Below the pieces are notes generated by a model. That model saw only the letters and a list, made by a program, of their open reading frames with translations, did no database searches and had not been told where the DNA came from. Position numbers and translations under genes: made by a program. Shown here piece by piece: positions 44,364-53,714 of a stretch of 64,000 bases of DNA (within the stretch, counting starts at the first letter, position 1; every line of letters begins with the position of its first letter). This stretch comes from Shimia aestuarii (GTDB taxonomy: Bacteria; Pseudomonadota; Alphaproteobacteria; Rhodobacterales; Rhodobacteraceae). Location of the stretch: positions 188,501 to 252,500 of the forward strand of contig NZ_FOTQ01000003.1 of assembly GCF_900114635.1 (NCBI RefSeq), written 5' to 3'.

Positions 44364-45109
44364 AGCGGCTTTGTTTCCTTGGAAATTCGCATGTGGCGGC
44401 GGTTCGGGCGGCGTTGAATGACATGCGCGTGGAAGGTGGGCTTGCAGGCGTGGAGGTCGACGTGTTCGGAAGCCAGCGCAATTCACTGCGCACGGCCACT
44501 GTCAGGAATGGGGTTGTCGGATCATCCAGCGCTTTTGTGCAGAAGAATTTCCGCTGGACGTCGGGCGGCATGTCAGAGGTTGAAATCGCACGGTATGACG
44601 AGATCATCATTCTCGCGGGGATATCGGTTTTTTCATCGGCGCATTACCAGGCCGGGACCGACCTGCCGATGATCAGCAGCGGGATGGCGGATGCCATCAT
44701 AACGCACCACATGGAACAGGACTGGGCCATTGGCCTGGCGCGCCTGATTGCCGAAGTGAGCGGTTCGGTGCAGGTGTCCTTTGTGGGCAGCCCGTTGATT
44801 TCGGTCGACAGCCCGCGTGCCCAAAAGTTCCTGGCGCAATACCATGATCGGGATACGGGTGTAGGCGTGCGCGCTCGAAATCTGAGAACCATGATCGACC
44901 GAAGTGTTGTCGCGCGATCCGCCGGGAATTTCAGGATGAAAGCCCCGCCCGCCGACGCGTTGGAGGACAGCGGGTTTTTCACCCGGTCCGCGTATTGCAA
45001 GGGGTCGATGCTGTTCAAGCCGGAGGTGGATGCACAGCACCCGGGCAACGATTTCGTGCACATGAACGCCCAATATGGCCGATTGCTTTTGCAGGACGCG
45101 CTTGGCTAG
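44360..45109 (+). CDS. SGNH-like hypothetical protein
   Basis: This protein is 249 aa from GTG 44360, overlapping the GSCFA stop. The first strand-loop FLGNSHVAAVRAAL is a GxS-type nucleophile block (Ser in GNSH). The C-terminal HPGNDFVHMNAQYGRLL resembles the D-x-x-H block of SGNH esterases. The middle part (YDEIIILAGISVFSSAHYQA) fits the same fold. The family is not named here; a partner of the GSCFA protein in carbohydrate acylation is a reasonable inference. Confidence 0.7.
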   Translation: MKRLCFLGNSHVAAVRAALNDMRVEGGLAGVEVDVFGSQRNSLRTATVRNGVVGSSSAFVQKNFRWTSGGMSEVEIARYDEIIILAGISVFSSAHYQAGTDLPMISSGMADAIITHHMEQDWAIGLARLIAEVSGSVQVSFVGSPLISVDSPRAQKFLAQYHDRDTGVGVRARNLRTMIDRSVVARSAGNFRMKAPPADALEDSGFFTRSAYCKGSMLFKPEVDAQHPGNDFVHMNAQYGRLLLQDALG

Positions 45110-45124
45110 GTCCGGCGGGTGCGG

Positions 45125-46150
45125 TCACCTGCGCGCCAACATGGCAAGCCGTAGGAACAGCCGTTCCACGAGCGCCATTTCGGGGGCGCGTTGTCCGGCA
45201 GAGCGGAGTTGCAGGTCGGTGTCGGTCAGACCGGTGAGCGCCTGTTCGAGCTTGGCCGGGCCCCAGTTCGACGCCTGCCGTAACATGCGGTCGCGACGCG
45301 GGCCGAAGATGGGCGGGCGCATGCGGGCAATGCCTGCCGCCGCGCCGCCGGGGTCGGAGGCTGCGGTATAGAGCGCACGGAAATGGCGGGTGGCAGAGAT
45401 GATCAGTGCCACGGGGTTGACCCCCTGAGCCTCGAGTTTTCGCAACACGGGGCCGATTTCCTGGGGGCGGCCTTCGGCAACGATGTTGAGAATGTCGTCC
45501 AGCGCGGCCTCGGTCGAGACCGGGGCGCAGTCGATGACATCCTGCGAGGTCACGGGCAGATCGTCGTTCAGCTTGTAGAGCGAAAGCTTTTCAAGGGTTT
45601 GCCGGAAATCCCCCGGGTCCAGTTCGCGTGACAGGTTGGTCAGGTCGGTCATCGCGTCGTGGTCGATATTGTTCAGGCCAGAGCGTTTGAGTTCGGCCTC
45701 GATCTCTTCACGGCTGGGCGGATCGTTGTAGATGCCGACGGCATAGGCATTGGGATGCGTTTCGAACGCCTTGCGGATCTTGGAGCTGGCCTTGAGCTGC
45801 CCTGCGGTGACGATGATCTGGGCGTCACCCGGCGCCCAGTCTTCGAGCGCGGAGAGGATCGCGGAGGCCGCCACATCGGTAGCGTCTTCGACAAAGGCGA
45901 CCCGGGGGCCGGGGAAAAAGCTGACTTCCTTGATGGCGTCATTGAGGCGTGCGGGGTCCTTGCGCAACTCGGTGCCGGGGATGCGGGTGAGGCGCATTTC
46001 CTCTTCGCCCTCTGGGCCGATCAGGGCAGCGATGACCTCTTGCCGCTTGAGGGCCGTGCGCATCGCGTCCGGCCCATAGATCAGGAGACCCGTGCGATCG
46101 GGATCGGGTTTGGCGAAATACCTCGCACTGTCGCGGGCAGACAGCTTCAT
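45125..46150 (-). CDS. holA: DNA polymerase III delta subunit
   Basis: This 341-aa protein of normal length reads GLLIYGPDAMRTALKRQEVI, then FFPGPRVAFVEDATDVAASA, and the helical collar domain DDILNIVAEGRPQEIGPVLR. It opens the beta clamp within the clamp loader. The start overlaps the lptE stop by four bases, as in the standard leuS-lptE-holA order. Confidence 0.92.
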   Translation of the reverse strand: MKLSARDSARYFAKPDPDRTGLLIYGPDAMRTALKRQEVIAALIGPEGEEEMRLTRIPGTELRKDPARLNDAIKEVSFFPGPRVAFVEDATDVAASAILSALEDWAPGDAQIIVTAGQLKASSKIRKAFETHPNAYAVGIYNDPPSREEIEAELKRSGLNNIDHDAMTDLTNLSRELDPGDFRQTLEKLSLYKLNDDLPVTSQDVIDCAPVSTEAALDDILNIVAEGRPQEIGPVLRKLEAQGVNPVALIISATRHFRALYTAASDPGGAAAGIARMRPPIFGPRRDRMLRQASNWGPAKLEQALTGLTDTDLQLRSAGQRAPEMALVERLFLRLAMLARR

Positions 46151-46641
46151 AGTGGGTTCGAGGTGGCGTAGACCTGCAGATCGGTCACGATCCGATCGGC
46201 AAGGATGACCATGAGACGTTGATAGGCGTCTTTCTCGGCAGCGAGTTCGGACACGGTCGAGCCGGTGGTCGAATAGCTTGTGAACGTATCAACCTTGCCC
46301 GTGGTCATCACCTCGTTCGTGCCGATATCGCGCAGCGCATAGGTCACCTCGCCCACGACGTTGTAACGGGATGTGACCTGCGCCACCGTCTTGCCGACCG
46401 ATTCCTGCCGGGTCTTGAGCGACAGGGTGAGGCCATAGGCTTCGCCCCCCGTCCCACGGCCCAGCCGGTCTTCGAGTTCGCGCACGAGCAGGTAGGACGC
46501 GTTATCGGTGGGTTCGTCCACCAAGACGTTCTGGTGCAGCCCGCGGGCGCCGCCGCCGGGGCCATAGACCGGCGTGAAGCCGCAGCCCCCGACAAGGGCA
46601 GCGGCAGAGAGCAGGAAGATTCGGCGGTTACAAGACGACAT
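46147..46641 (-). CDS. lptE: LPS-assembly lipoprotein LptE
   Basis: This 164-aa protein has a leader with twin-Arg-like text ([20 protein letters not shown]) and lipobox LVGGC. The mature part contains [20 protein letters not shown] and [19 protein letters not shown], the LptE fold. It plugs the LptD barrel in the outer membrane. It overlaps leuS by 14 bases. Confidence 0.92.
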   Translation of the reverse strand: MSSCNRRIFLLSAAALVGGCGFTPVYGPGGGARGLHQNVLVDEPTDNASYLLVRELEDRLGRGTGGEAYGLTLSLKTRQESVGKTVAQVTSRYNVVGEVTYALRDIGTNEVMTTGKVDTFTSYSTTGSTVSELAAEKDAYQRLMVILADRIVTDLQVYATSNPL

Positions 46642-49186
46642 TCACGATCCGACCGGGGACAACGATGAGTTTCTTGGGCTGGGCCCCTTCCAGCCGGCTG
46701 GTGACAGCTTCGTGGGCGAGGACCAGTTTTTCAACCTCTTCCTTCGGCATGTCCTTGGGCACGCTGATTTCCGCGCGGCGCTTGCCGTTGATCTGGATTG
46801 GCAGGGTCACGGTGGATTCGACCAGCATCGCCTCATCCGCCTCAGGCCACGGCGCGTCGATCAGAAGACCTTCGCCCCCCAGCATTGACCAGATTTCCTC
46901 GGAGAGGTGCGGGGTCATGGGCGACATCAGCTGTGCCAGAACCAGAGCGGCTTCGCGCTTGGCCGCCGCGCCCGCCTTGGATTTGGCGAGCGTGTTGGTA
47001 AAGGCATAAAGCTTGGCGATGGAGGCGTTGAAGCCAAAGCTTTCAATGCCAAGCGTCACGTCGCGGATTGCCTTGTGCATTTCGCGGAGCAGTTCCTCAT
47101 CCGCCCCCTGTGGGCCATCTTGGGCACCTGCGATGTCGCTGGAGATACGGTGCACGCGTGCAAGGTGTTTGTAGGCGGCTTCGGCACCGGAAGCGGTCCA
47201 TTCCACGTCGCGTTCCGGGGGCGAATCCGACAGCACGAACCAGCGCGCGGTATCGGCGCCATAGCTTTTGATGATCTCGACCGGGTCGACCACGTTGTTC
47301 TTGGATTTAGACATCTTGGCCGAGGGGATGACCTCGATCCGTTCGCCGGTTTTCTTGACGAAAACGCCGCCGTCCCGTTCTTCGACCTCGGCGGGGTAGT
47401 GATAGATCGCGCGGCCGTTTTCGTCGGTGCGCTCGGCGTTCTTGAAGATCGCGTGGGTAACCATGCCTTGGGTAAAGAGCGCATCAAACGGCTCTTTGGA
47501 TTTTTCGGGCAGGTGGCCGCAGATATGCATCGCGCGGGCGAAGAAGCGCGAATAGAGCAGGTGCAGGATCGCGTGCTCAATGCCGCCGATATACTGGTCG
47601 ACATTCATCCAGTATTCCGCGTCCTCCATCGAGGTCGGCGTTTCGGCGCGGGGCGCGGTGAATCGCGCGAAATACCACGAGCTGTCCACGAAGGTGTCCA
47701 TCGTGTCGGTTTCGCGTTTCGCCGGAGCGCCGCAGGACGGGCAGGCGCAATCGCGCCATGTCGGGTGGCGGTCAAGCGGGTTGCCGGGTTTGTCGAACGA
47801 CACGTCATCGGGCAGTTCGATCGGCAGGTTTTCTTTCTTCTCGGGCACCACGCCGCAGCTTTCGCAGTGGACAACCGGGATTGGGCAGCCCCAGTAGCGC
47901 TGACGGGAAAGGCCCCAGTCGCGCAGGCGGAACTTGGTCACGCCCTTGCCCCAACCGGCCTGTTCCGCAAAGTCGATGGTGACGTCGATCGCTTCCTGAC
48001 CGGTGGCTTCGTCGAGGCCGGCGAAGTGGTTGATCCATTTCACCTTTTGCTCTTTCGGCGGCACGAAGGCTTCGGTCTCGACAGGCTTGGGATTGTCGAG
48101 ATCAAAGAAGGTGTCGATCACCGGCAAGTCGTACTTGCGGCAGAAATCGAGGTCGCGCTGATCATGGGCCGGGCAGGCAAAGATCGCGCCGGTGCCGTAA
48201 TCCATAAGGATGAAGTTGGCGATCCAGACCGGGAGTTCCCAGTTCGGGTCAAGCGGGTGTTTCACCCGGATGCCGGTGTCATAGCCCAGTTTCTCGGCGG
48301 TTTCGATGGCTTCTTCGGTGGTGCCGCCCTTGCGGCACTCGGTGAGGAAACCGGCCAGTTCGGGATTGTCCGCTTCCAGTTCTTTGGAAATTGGGTGATC
48401 CGGCGAGATGCCTACAAAGGATGCGCCCATGAGCGTGTCAGGACGGGTGGTATAAACGGTGATCGGGTCGCCATCGTCGGTGCGGTCAAAGGAAAACTCC
48501 AGACCGCGGGATTTGCCGATCCAGTTCTCCTGCATCAGGCGCACCTTGGCGGGCCAGTTTTCAAGCGTGTCGAGCGCGTCGAGCAGTTCTTCGGAATAGT
48601 CCGAGATCTTGAAGAACCATTGGGTCAGTTCGCGGCGTTCCACCAGAGCGCCCGAGCGCCAGCCGCGCCCGCCTTCGACCTGTTCGTTGGCAAGCACGGT
48701 CATATCGACCGGATCCCAGTTCACCACGGCGTTCTTGCGATAGACCAGATCATGTTCAAGGAAATCGAGGAACAGCGCCTGTTGCTGGCCGTAATATTCG
48801 GGGTCACAGGTGGCAAACATGCGCGACCAGTCGAGCGAGAGGCCGAGCGGCTTCATCTGTTCGACCATGGTGTCGATGTTGGAATAGGTCCATTCCTTGG
48901 GGTGGCCACCTATCGCCATGGCGGCGTTTTCCGCAGGCATACCAAACGCGTCAAACCCCATCGGGTGCAGCACGTTATGCCCGGTCGAGATCTTGTAGCG
49001 TGCAATCACGTCGCCCATCGTGTAGTTGCGCACGTGGCCGATATGCAGCTTGCCTGAAGGGTAGGGGAACATCTCGAGCACGTAGTATTTCGGTTTGCTC
49101 TCGTCCCGGACGGCCTTGAAGGTTTGTGCCTTGGCCCAGGCTTCCTGCCATTTGGCTTCGATCTCTGCGGTGCTGTAGCGCGACAT
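46628..49186 (-). CDS. leuS: leucyl-tRNA synthetase
   Basis: This protein is 852 aa from ATG 49186 ([17 protein letters not shown]); the ORF extends 162 bases further without family sequence. The class I signatures are [13 protein letters not shown] near residue 48 and [10 protein letters not shown] near the C-terminal third. The editing (CP1) domain holds [20 protein letters not shown], and a zinc-type Cys set lies in [17 protein letters not shown] and [10 protein letters not shown] long open frame on the opposite strand is a codon-bias shadow. Confidence 0.97.
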   Translation of the reverse strand: MSRYSTAEIEAKWQEAWAKAQTFKAVRDESKPKYYVLEMFPYPSGKLHIGHVRNYTMGDVIARYKISTGHNVLHPMGFDAFGMPAENAAMAIGGHPKEWTYSNIDTMVEQMKPLGLSLDWSRMFATCDPEYYGQQQALFLDFLEHDLVYRKNAVVNWDPVDMTVLANEQVEGGRGWRSGALVERRELTQWFFKISDYSEELLDALDTLENWPAKVRLMQENWIGKSRGLEFSFDRTDDGDPITVYTTRPDTLMGASFVGISPDHPISKELEADNPELAGFLTECRKGGTTEEAIETAEKLGYDTGIRVKHPLDPNWELPVWIANFILMDYGTGAIFACPAHDQRDLDFCRKYDLPVIDTFFDLDNPKPVETEAFVPPKEQKVKWINHFAGLDEATGQEAIDVTIDFAEQAGWGKGVTKFRLRDWGLSRQRYWGCPIPVVHCESCGVVPEKKENLPIELPDDVSFDKPGNPLDRHPTWRDCACPSCGAPAKRETDTMDTFVDSSWYFARFTAPRAETPTSMEDAEYWMNVDQYIGGIEHAILHLLYSRFFARAMHICGHLPEKSKEPFDALFTQGMVTHAIFKNAERTDENGRAIYHYPAEVEERDGGVFVKKTGERIEVIPSAKMSKSKNNVVDPVEIIKSYGADTARWFVLSDSPPERDVEWTASGAEAAYKHLARVHRISSDIAGAQDGPQGADEELLREMHKAIRDVTLGIESFGFNASIAKLYAFTNTLAKSKAGAAAKREAALVLAQLMSPMTPHLSEEIWSMLGGEGLLIDAPWPEADEAMLVESTVTLPIQINGKRRAEISVPKDMPKEEVEKLVLAHEAVTSRLEGAQPKKLIVVPGRIVNVVL

Positions 49187-49373
49187 GGTCGGGTTCACCC
49201 TTTTGATTCTCGTGGTGCCGCTGGTCTCGCGGCGCGGTTCGCAAGCGGTGATATGCGTGCTTTTCCCTGTGGTCCAGTGCCGATGCTGTTGCAAATCGTA
49301 AATTGGGCGGGCTTTGTTGTGGGAAAAACTGCGATATACAGGTCGCAACCGCGACTATGTTGGGTACGTTTTT

Positions 49374-50633
49374 ATGAAAATCCTTTTCATCCACCAGAAT
49401 TTTCCGGGCCAGTTCAAACATCTGGCGCCAACACTTGCCGAAAAGGGGCACGAGGTCGTGTGCCTGACCTTGCGCGTAAAGGAACCCTCTCTTTGGAAAG
49501 GGGTGCAGGTGCTTCCTTATTCGATCCAGCGCAAGCCATCGCAGGGGTTACATCCGTGGTTGGTGGATTTCGAAACCAAGCTGCTGCGGGGTGAGTCCTG
49601 TTTTGTTGCGGCGCGCAAGCTGAAGGCCGAAGGGTTTGAGCCGGATGTGATCGTGGCGCATCCGGGCTGGGGCGAGTCGATGTTCCTGCGCGACCTGTGG
49701 CCCAACGCGCGGATCGGGCTGTATTTCGAGCTGTATTATTCCAACAACGACAATGATGTCGGCTTCGATTCGGAATTCTCCAAGTTCGATCAGCAGACCG
49801 ACACGATCCGGTTGCGGCTGAAGAACCTCAACAACATGATGCATCAGCAGATCGCGGATCGGGGCATATGTCCGACCGAGTTCCAGGCGTCCAGCTTTCC
49901 CGAGGAGTATCGCCAGATCATTGACGTCATCCACGACGGGATCGACACGGACGTGGTGCGCCCCAACCCGGACGTGAGGTTTTCCTTGTCGGACGGAACG
50001 GTTCTTGATCGCGGCGACGAGGTAATCACCTTTGTGAATCGCAACCTTGAACCCTATCGTGGGTATCATGTTTTCATGCGGGCCTTGCCGGAGCTGCTCA
50101 AGGCGCGTCCCGATGCGCGGGTGTTGATCGTGGGTGGGGACGAGGTGAGCTATGGTGCCCGACCGCCGAAGGGACAGACGTGGAAGCAGATATTCATCGA
50201 CGAGGTGCGTGGGCGAATTCCGACGAAAGACTGGGAGCGGGTGCATTTTCTGGGACGTATTCCATATGATCAGTTCCTGCGCCTGCTGCAGATCAGCAAG
50301 GCGCATGTCTATTTGACGTATCCGTTTGTCCTGAGCTGGTCGCTCATCGAGGCCATGGCGGCGGGGGCGCCGATCGTGGCAAGCGACACCGCCCCTCTTA
50401 AAGAGGTGATCCGGCATGGCGAAACCGGCCGGTTGTTCCCGTTTTTTGATGGCGCGCGATTGGTTGAAGAGGTTTGCACTGTTCTGGACAGCGCGGAGAT
50501 GCGCGAGGCGCTGGGACGAAACGCGCGGCGTCTTGCGGTTGATACCTATGATTTGCAGGGAGTCTGTCTTCCACGGCAGCTTGACTGGATCGACCGGCTT
50601 TTTGAAATGAGCCCCCGTCCGGTGCGGACCTGA
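49374..50633 (+). CDS. GT4-like glycosyltransferase
   Basis: This protein is 419 aa from ATG 49374 (MKILFIHQNFPGQFKHLAP). It has the GT-B fold: an N-terminal Rossmann domain (PDVIVAHPGWGESMFLRDLW) and a C-terminal nucleotide-sugar domain with VTFVNRNLEPYRGYHVFMRA. The E-x7-E-type motif is in LSWSLIEAMAAGAPIVASDT. Donor and acceptor are unknown; it probably serves exopolysaccharide or LPS, and the GSCFA/SGNH pair lies 5 kb away. Confidence 0.88.
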   Translation: MKILFIHQNFPGQFKHLAPTLAEKGHEVVCLTLRVKEPSLWKGVQVLPYSIQRKPSQGLHPWLVDFETKLLRGESCFVAARKLKAEGFEPDVIVAHPGWGESMFLRDLWPNARIGLYFELYYSNNDNDVGFDSEFSKFDQQTDTIRLRLKNLNNMMHQQIADRGICPTEFQASSFPEEYRQIIDVIHDGIDTDVVRPNPDVRFSLSDGTVLDRGDEVITFVNRNLEPYRGYHVFMRALPELLKARPDARVLIVGGDEVSYGARPPKGQTWKQIFIDEVRGRIPTKDWERVHFLGRIPYDQFLRLLQISKAHVYLTYPFVLSWSLIEAMAAGAPIVASDTAPLKEVIRHGETGRLFPFFDGARLVEEVCTVLDSAEMREALGRNARRLAVDTYDLQGVCLPRQLDWIDRLFEMSPRPVRT

Positions 50634-50645
50634 TTCAACGAAAAA

Positions 50646-50673
50646 GGGCCGCACCCCTTTTAGAGTGCGGCCC
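50646..50673 (-). terminator. Rho-independent terminator of the DUF3576 gene
   Basis: GGGCCGCAC and GTGCGGCCC form a 9-bp stem with a ten-base loop. On the minus strand it is followed by TTTTT (50641-50645), so it ends the DUF3576 transcript; the plus strand has no T-run. Confidence 0.82.
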
Positions 50674-50696
50674 GCAAAGCGCTCAGAATGCGTTGA

Positions 50697-51209
50697 TCAG
50701 AGCTTGCCGTCTGCAATCCGCAGTTGGCGGGCACGGGTCAGGATGGCATCTTCAACGGCACGCACCGTACCCGCATTGACCGAACCGCCGCCGCGGGTCT
50801 GCATCGCGACGTTCAGGGAACGTGCATCAAGTGCGGGGTCACGGATATAGACAGTTGCGCGATAAGAGCGCCCACCGCCCGGTGGCACGCCGTATCCGGT
50901 GGAGATCACTCCGGAGAACGGATCAACACTTTCGATGGGCAGGAAGTCGAGAACTTCAAGCGATGCGGCCCAGAGGTATTTGTTGACCCGAACCGTGACA
51001 TCAGAGTTGTCGTCCTTGAAAATATCCCAGATGGTCGAGCCGGTCTTGGTTCCGGTGATCTGCTGGTTTTCAATGGGGTTGCCGACGTCGTCACGTTCCA
51101 GATACCCCTCGGCGTCGCCCTGAATAACAACCGTCCTGCCGCCACAAGCGCCAATCGTCAGGAGCGCGACCATCGCGACCGTGATGCCGAAAATGCCGGA
51201 TTTCTTCAT
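50697..51209 (-). CDS. DUF3576 lipoprotein
   Basis: This 170-aa protein has leader and lipobox VALLTIGACGG, giving an acylated Cys22. The mature domain has STIWDIFKDDNSDVTVRVN and KYLWAASLEVLDFLPIESVD, then DARSLNVAMQTRGGGS, the DUF3576 text. It is an outer-membrane or periplasmic lipoprotein of unknown function, common in Rhodobacterales. In the same orientation leuS lies 1.3 kb away. Confidence 0.88.
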   Translation of the reverse strand: MKKSGIFGITVAMVALLTIGACGGRTVVIQGDAEGYLERDDVGNPIENQQITGTKTGSTIWDIFKDDNSDVTVRVNKYLWAASLEVLDFLPIESVDPFSGVISTGYGVPPGGGRSYRATVYIRDPALDARSLNVAMQTRGGGSVNAGTVRAVEDAILTRARQLRIADGKL

Positions 51210-51494
51210 CTTTCTGCCCCAAGCGTAGCTTTGCCTAACGTCCTAGCCAACAGGGGCTGGATGGGCAAGGGTTATAGTAGGCGCGCCCGGTTTTGGGCGG
51301 CCAGACAGCAGTTTGGGGTTGGTGGACGTGGGGGGCGCCGAAGAACTGTGACATGTCTGCACCATATCCGGCGACTTTGTCCCGAGGCATCGGCCCGTGC
51401 TTGCAAAGACCCCCCGAAAAGAGCGAGAGACTACGCATACCCAGTTTGGGATTCTCCGGCTGGGCGCATGAATTGGAAAACCGAGGGAAAAACT

Positions 51495-52412
51495 ATGAAA
51501 AAAGTTCTCTTCGCAACGACTGCTCTCGTCGCCACCGCCGGTGTCGCCGCAGCAGACGTGACCTTCGGCGGCCTGGGCCGCTTTGGTGTCTACTACAACG
51601 AAAACGCAGCTACCGAAGTTACGCTGGAAAGCCGCTTCCGTCTGATCGTGACCGGCACTGCAGAGTCGGACAACGGCCTGTCGTTCGGCGCACAGATCCG
51701 CTACCAGTCGAACGAGCACCGTGACGGTTACGGCGCCCCCCAGGGTAACGCCGCGTTCAACACCCCGCGTTTCTGGGTTTCGACCAACGGCTTCACCGTG
51801 TCGGTTGGCCAGGTTCTGGGCGCAATCGAAAACATGCCCGGCATGTACACCGGCTCGATCGGTCTGACCGGCCTGAGCTACCGCAACGTTGTTTATAACT
51901 TCGGCGCAGACGCATACACCTCGGGTTCCACCGGTTCGCAGGGTGTTGACGTGATCTACTCGTCGGGCGCATGGGGCGTTCACCTGTCGCATTCGTGGGA
52001 CGGTTCGGGTAACGCCGGTCGCGGCTTCGACCGCACCGCAGTCCACGGTTCGTACAGCACCGGTCAGTACACCTTTGCTGTTGGTTTCCAGGATTCGGAC
52101 AACGCTGGTGACACCGAGTGGGCCGCAACCGCAACCGGCACCTGGGGCAACTTCACCGGTACCCTGGCATATGCTGACAACGACGGTAACGCCAAGTACG
52201 GCATCGCTGGCGACTACCAGGTTGGCGCAGCAACCTTCATCCGCGGTTACGTGAACCACGACGAAGGCCTCGGCGCTTCGGGTGACGAAAACTACGGCAT
52301 CGGCTTCCAGCATCGTCTGGGCGGCGGCACCTTCCTCGAAGGTGGTGTTGCTTCGCTCGGCGGCGCAACCTCGACGACCGTTGCTGACCTGGGTCTGCGT
52401 TTCTCGTTCTAA
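51495..52412 (+). CDS. outer-membrane porin
   Basis: This protein is 305 aa from ATG 51495 (GAGGGAAAAACT upstream). The signal peptide is MKKVLFATTALVATAGVAAA. Then follow short amphipathic beta strands such as VTFGGLGRFGVYYNEN, FWVSTNGFTVSVGQVLGAIE and TVADLGLRFSF, ending in Phe as required for barrel insertion. It is a Rhodobacter-type general porin. Codon use is strongly biased (GAC, GGC, TTC), as for a very abundant protein. A terminator follows. Confidence 0.93.
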   Translation: MKKVLFATTALVATAGVAAADVTFGGLGRFGVYYNENAATEVTLESRFRLIVTGTAESDNGLSFGAQIRYQSNEHRDGYGAPQGNAAFNTPRFWVSTNGFTVSVGQVLGAIENMPGMYTGSIGLTGLSYRNVVYNFGADAYTSGSTGSQGVDVIYSSGAWGVHLSHSWDGSGNAGRGFDRTAVHGSYSTGQYTFAVGFQDSDNAGDTEWAATATGTWGNFTGTLAYADNDGNAKYGIAGDYQVGAATFIRGYVNHDEGLGASGDENYGIGFQHRLGGGTFLEGGVASLGGATSTTVADLGLRFSF

Positions 52413-52438
52413 TCTGAACGACAAACCATCCAAAGAGA

Positions 52439-52468
52439 GGGCAGGTCTTTTGACCTGCCCTTTTCTTT
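52439..52468 (+). terminator. Rho-independent terminator of the porin gene
   Basis: GGGCAGGTC-TTTT-GACCTGCCC (9-bp stem) is followed by TTTTCTTTT. It lies 26 bases after the porin stop. Confidence 0.92.
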
Positions 52469-52525
52469 TGCGCGCATTTGGTGTTCCTTGCCGGCAGATG
52501 ACCCGGGCAGGAAGGATCACGAAAC

Positions 52526-53176
52526 ATGTCGCTGACAGATATTACCGCACGCGTTCACAAGGCTGAGGCTGCTGCCGGACGCACGGTTGGCGAAACCAAG
52601 CTGATCGCGGTGAGCAAACGCCAGCCCGACGAACGGGTCGAGGCGATGTTGGCCGAGGGACATCGGCTTTTTGGAGAAAATCAGGTTCAGGAAGCTGCGG
52701 GAAAGTGGCCGGATTTCCGCGCGCGCTTTGACGGGGTCGAAGTGCATCTGCTGGGGCCGTTGCAAACCAACAAGGCCCGTCAGGCGATGGGGTTGTTTGA
52801 CGCCATTCATTCATTGGATCGCCCGAAGCTGGCCAAAACCCTTGCCCGACTGGCGCAGGAGATCGGGCAGTGCCCGGAGCTTTTCATTCAGGTCAATACG
52901 GGCGAAGAGCCGCAGAAAGCTGGCGTGATGCCGTTGGAGGCAGATGCGTTTGTCGCAGAGTGCCGGGCCTTGGACCTGCCGGTGGTCGGGCTGATGTGTA
53001 TTCCGCCAGTTGAGGAAGAGCCTTCGCTGCATTTCGCGCTCTTGGCCAAAATCGCGGAGCGCAATGGTTTGACCGGTCTGAGCATGGGGATGAGCGGCGA
53101 CTTCGAACGCGCGGTGGCGTTGGGCGCAACGCATGTGCGGGTCGGGTCGGCCATTTTCGGGGATCGCGCTTACTAA
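52526..53176 (+). CDS. YggS-family PLP homeostasis protein
   Basis: This 216-aa PLP-binding TIM-barrel protein has Lys in ETKLIAVSKRQPDERVEAML (PLP Lys), FGENQVQEAAGKW, and HLLGPLQTNKARQAM in place of the usual HFIGxLQxNK. The C-terminal phosphate loop lies in GLSMGMSGDFERAVALGATH with VRVGSAIFGDR. It has no domain that would make it a racemase; YggS proteins buffer free PLP. Confidence 0.95.
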   Translation: MSLTDITARVHKAEAAAGRTVGETKLIAVSKRQPDERVEAMLAEGHRLFGENQVQEAAGKWPDFRARFDGVEVHLLGPLQTNKARQAMGLFDAIHSLDRPKLAKTLARLAQEIGQCPELFIQVNTGEEPQKAGVMPLEADAFVAECRALDLPVVGLMCIPPVEEEPSLHFALLAKIAERNGLTGLSMGMSGDFERAVALGATHVRVGSAIFGDRAY

Positions 53177-53219
53177 AGGCGTTGCCGCCGTCCTCAGAAA
53201 TGCCGGACAAACACAGCAC

Positions 53220-53714
53220 TCAGGGAATAATTAGCCGGGTGCCGGGCGGAGCGTTGGCGGCAATCCAGCGTATGTGAGCACGCGAAAAGGCGAGGCATCC
53301 TTCGGTCGGGTATCCGGGGCGGCGCCATTGGTGCAGGAAAATCGCCGAACCGCGTCCGGGCGTAGCCTTGGGCCAGTTCCAGTCGGTCAGCATGATCAGG
53401 TCATAAAGAGGATCAGCCCGCCGCAGGGTTTCATGGCTGGGGGCGTAGGGCGCGCGGACCTGTTGGTTATAGTCCGGGTCGGCGGGGTCGTCAGACCACA
53501 GATCACCCAAACGAATCGGGATGGCCCAGGGCGCTGGACAGGTCATGCGGTCGGGGCGATAGAGCAGGCCGGTGATACAGTGCGTGCCGCGCGGCGTCGC
53601 ACCATCCCCCTCGCGCTTGGTGGCTGATAGACCGCCGCGCCCGATAGTGCAGGGAAAAAGCTGCCCCATAAAGCGCAGACCGCGCGGGGTCAGGACAAGA
53701 TCGAAAGGGGTCAC
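53220..53714 (-). CDS. L,D-transpeptidase (YkuD-fold) family protein
   Basis: This 164-aa protein has the catalytic block AIFLHQWRRPGYPTEGCLAF (His...Cys), matching the YkuD HxxxxxxxxxxGCxxM/L motif. The N-terminal part has GRGGLSATKREGDGATPRGT, the characteristic G-K-x-G-D-x-x-T-P-x-G strand. No signal peptide is seen from ATG 53714, unusual for a murein enzyme. It overlaps the ribA stop by four bases. Confidence 0.88.
   Translation of the reverse strand: MTPFDLVLTPRGLRFMGQLFPCTIGRGGLSATKREGDGATPRGTHCITGLLYRPDRMTCPAPWAIPIRLGDLWSDDPADPDYNQQVRAPYAPSHETLRRADPLYDLIMLTDWNWPKATPGRGSAIFLHQWRRPGYPTEGCLAFSRAHIRWIAANAPPGTRLIIP

Noticed and set aside
46907-49057. 716-codon plus-strand ORF opposite leuS
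   Set aside because: leuS is unmistakable on the other strand. The antisense frame is open because of GC-rich third positions, has Ala/Gly/Val/His-rich nonsense text and no ribosome site.
51243-52520. 425-codon minus-strand ORF across the porin
   Set aside because: It mirrors the strongly biased porin codons and spans the porin terminator; no domain is visible.
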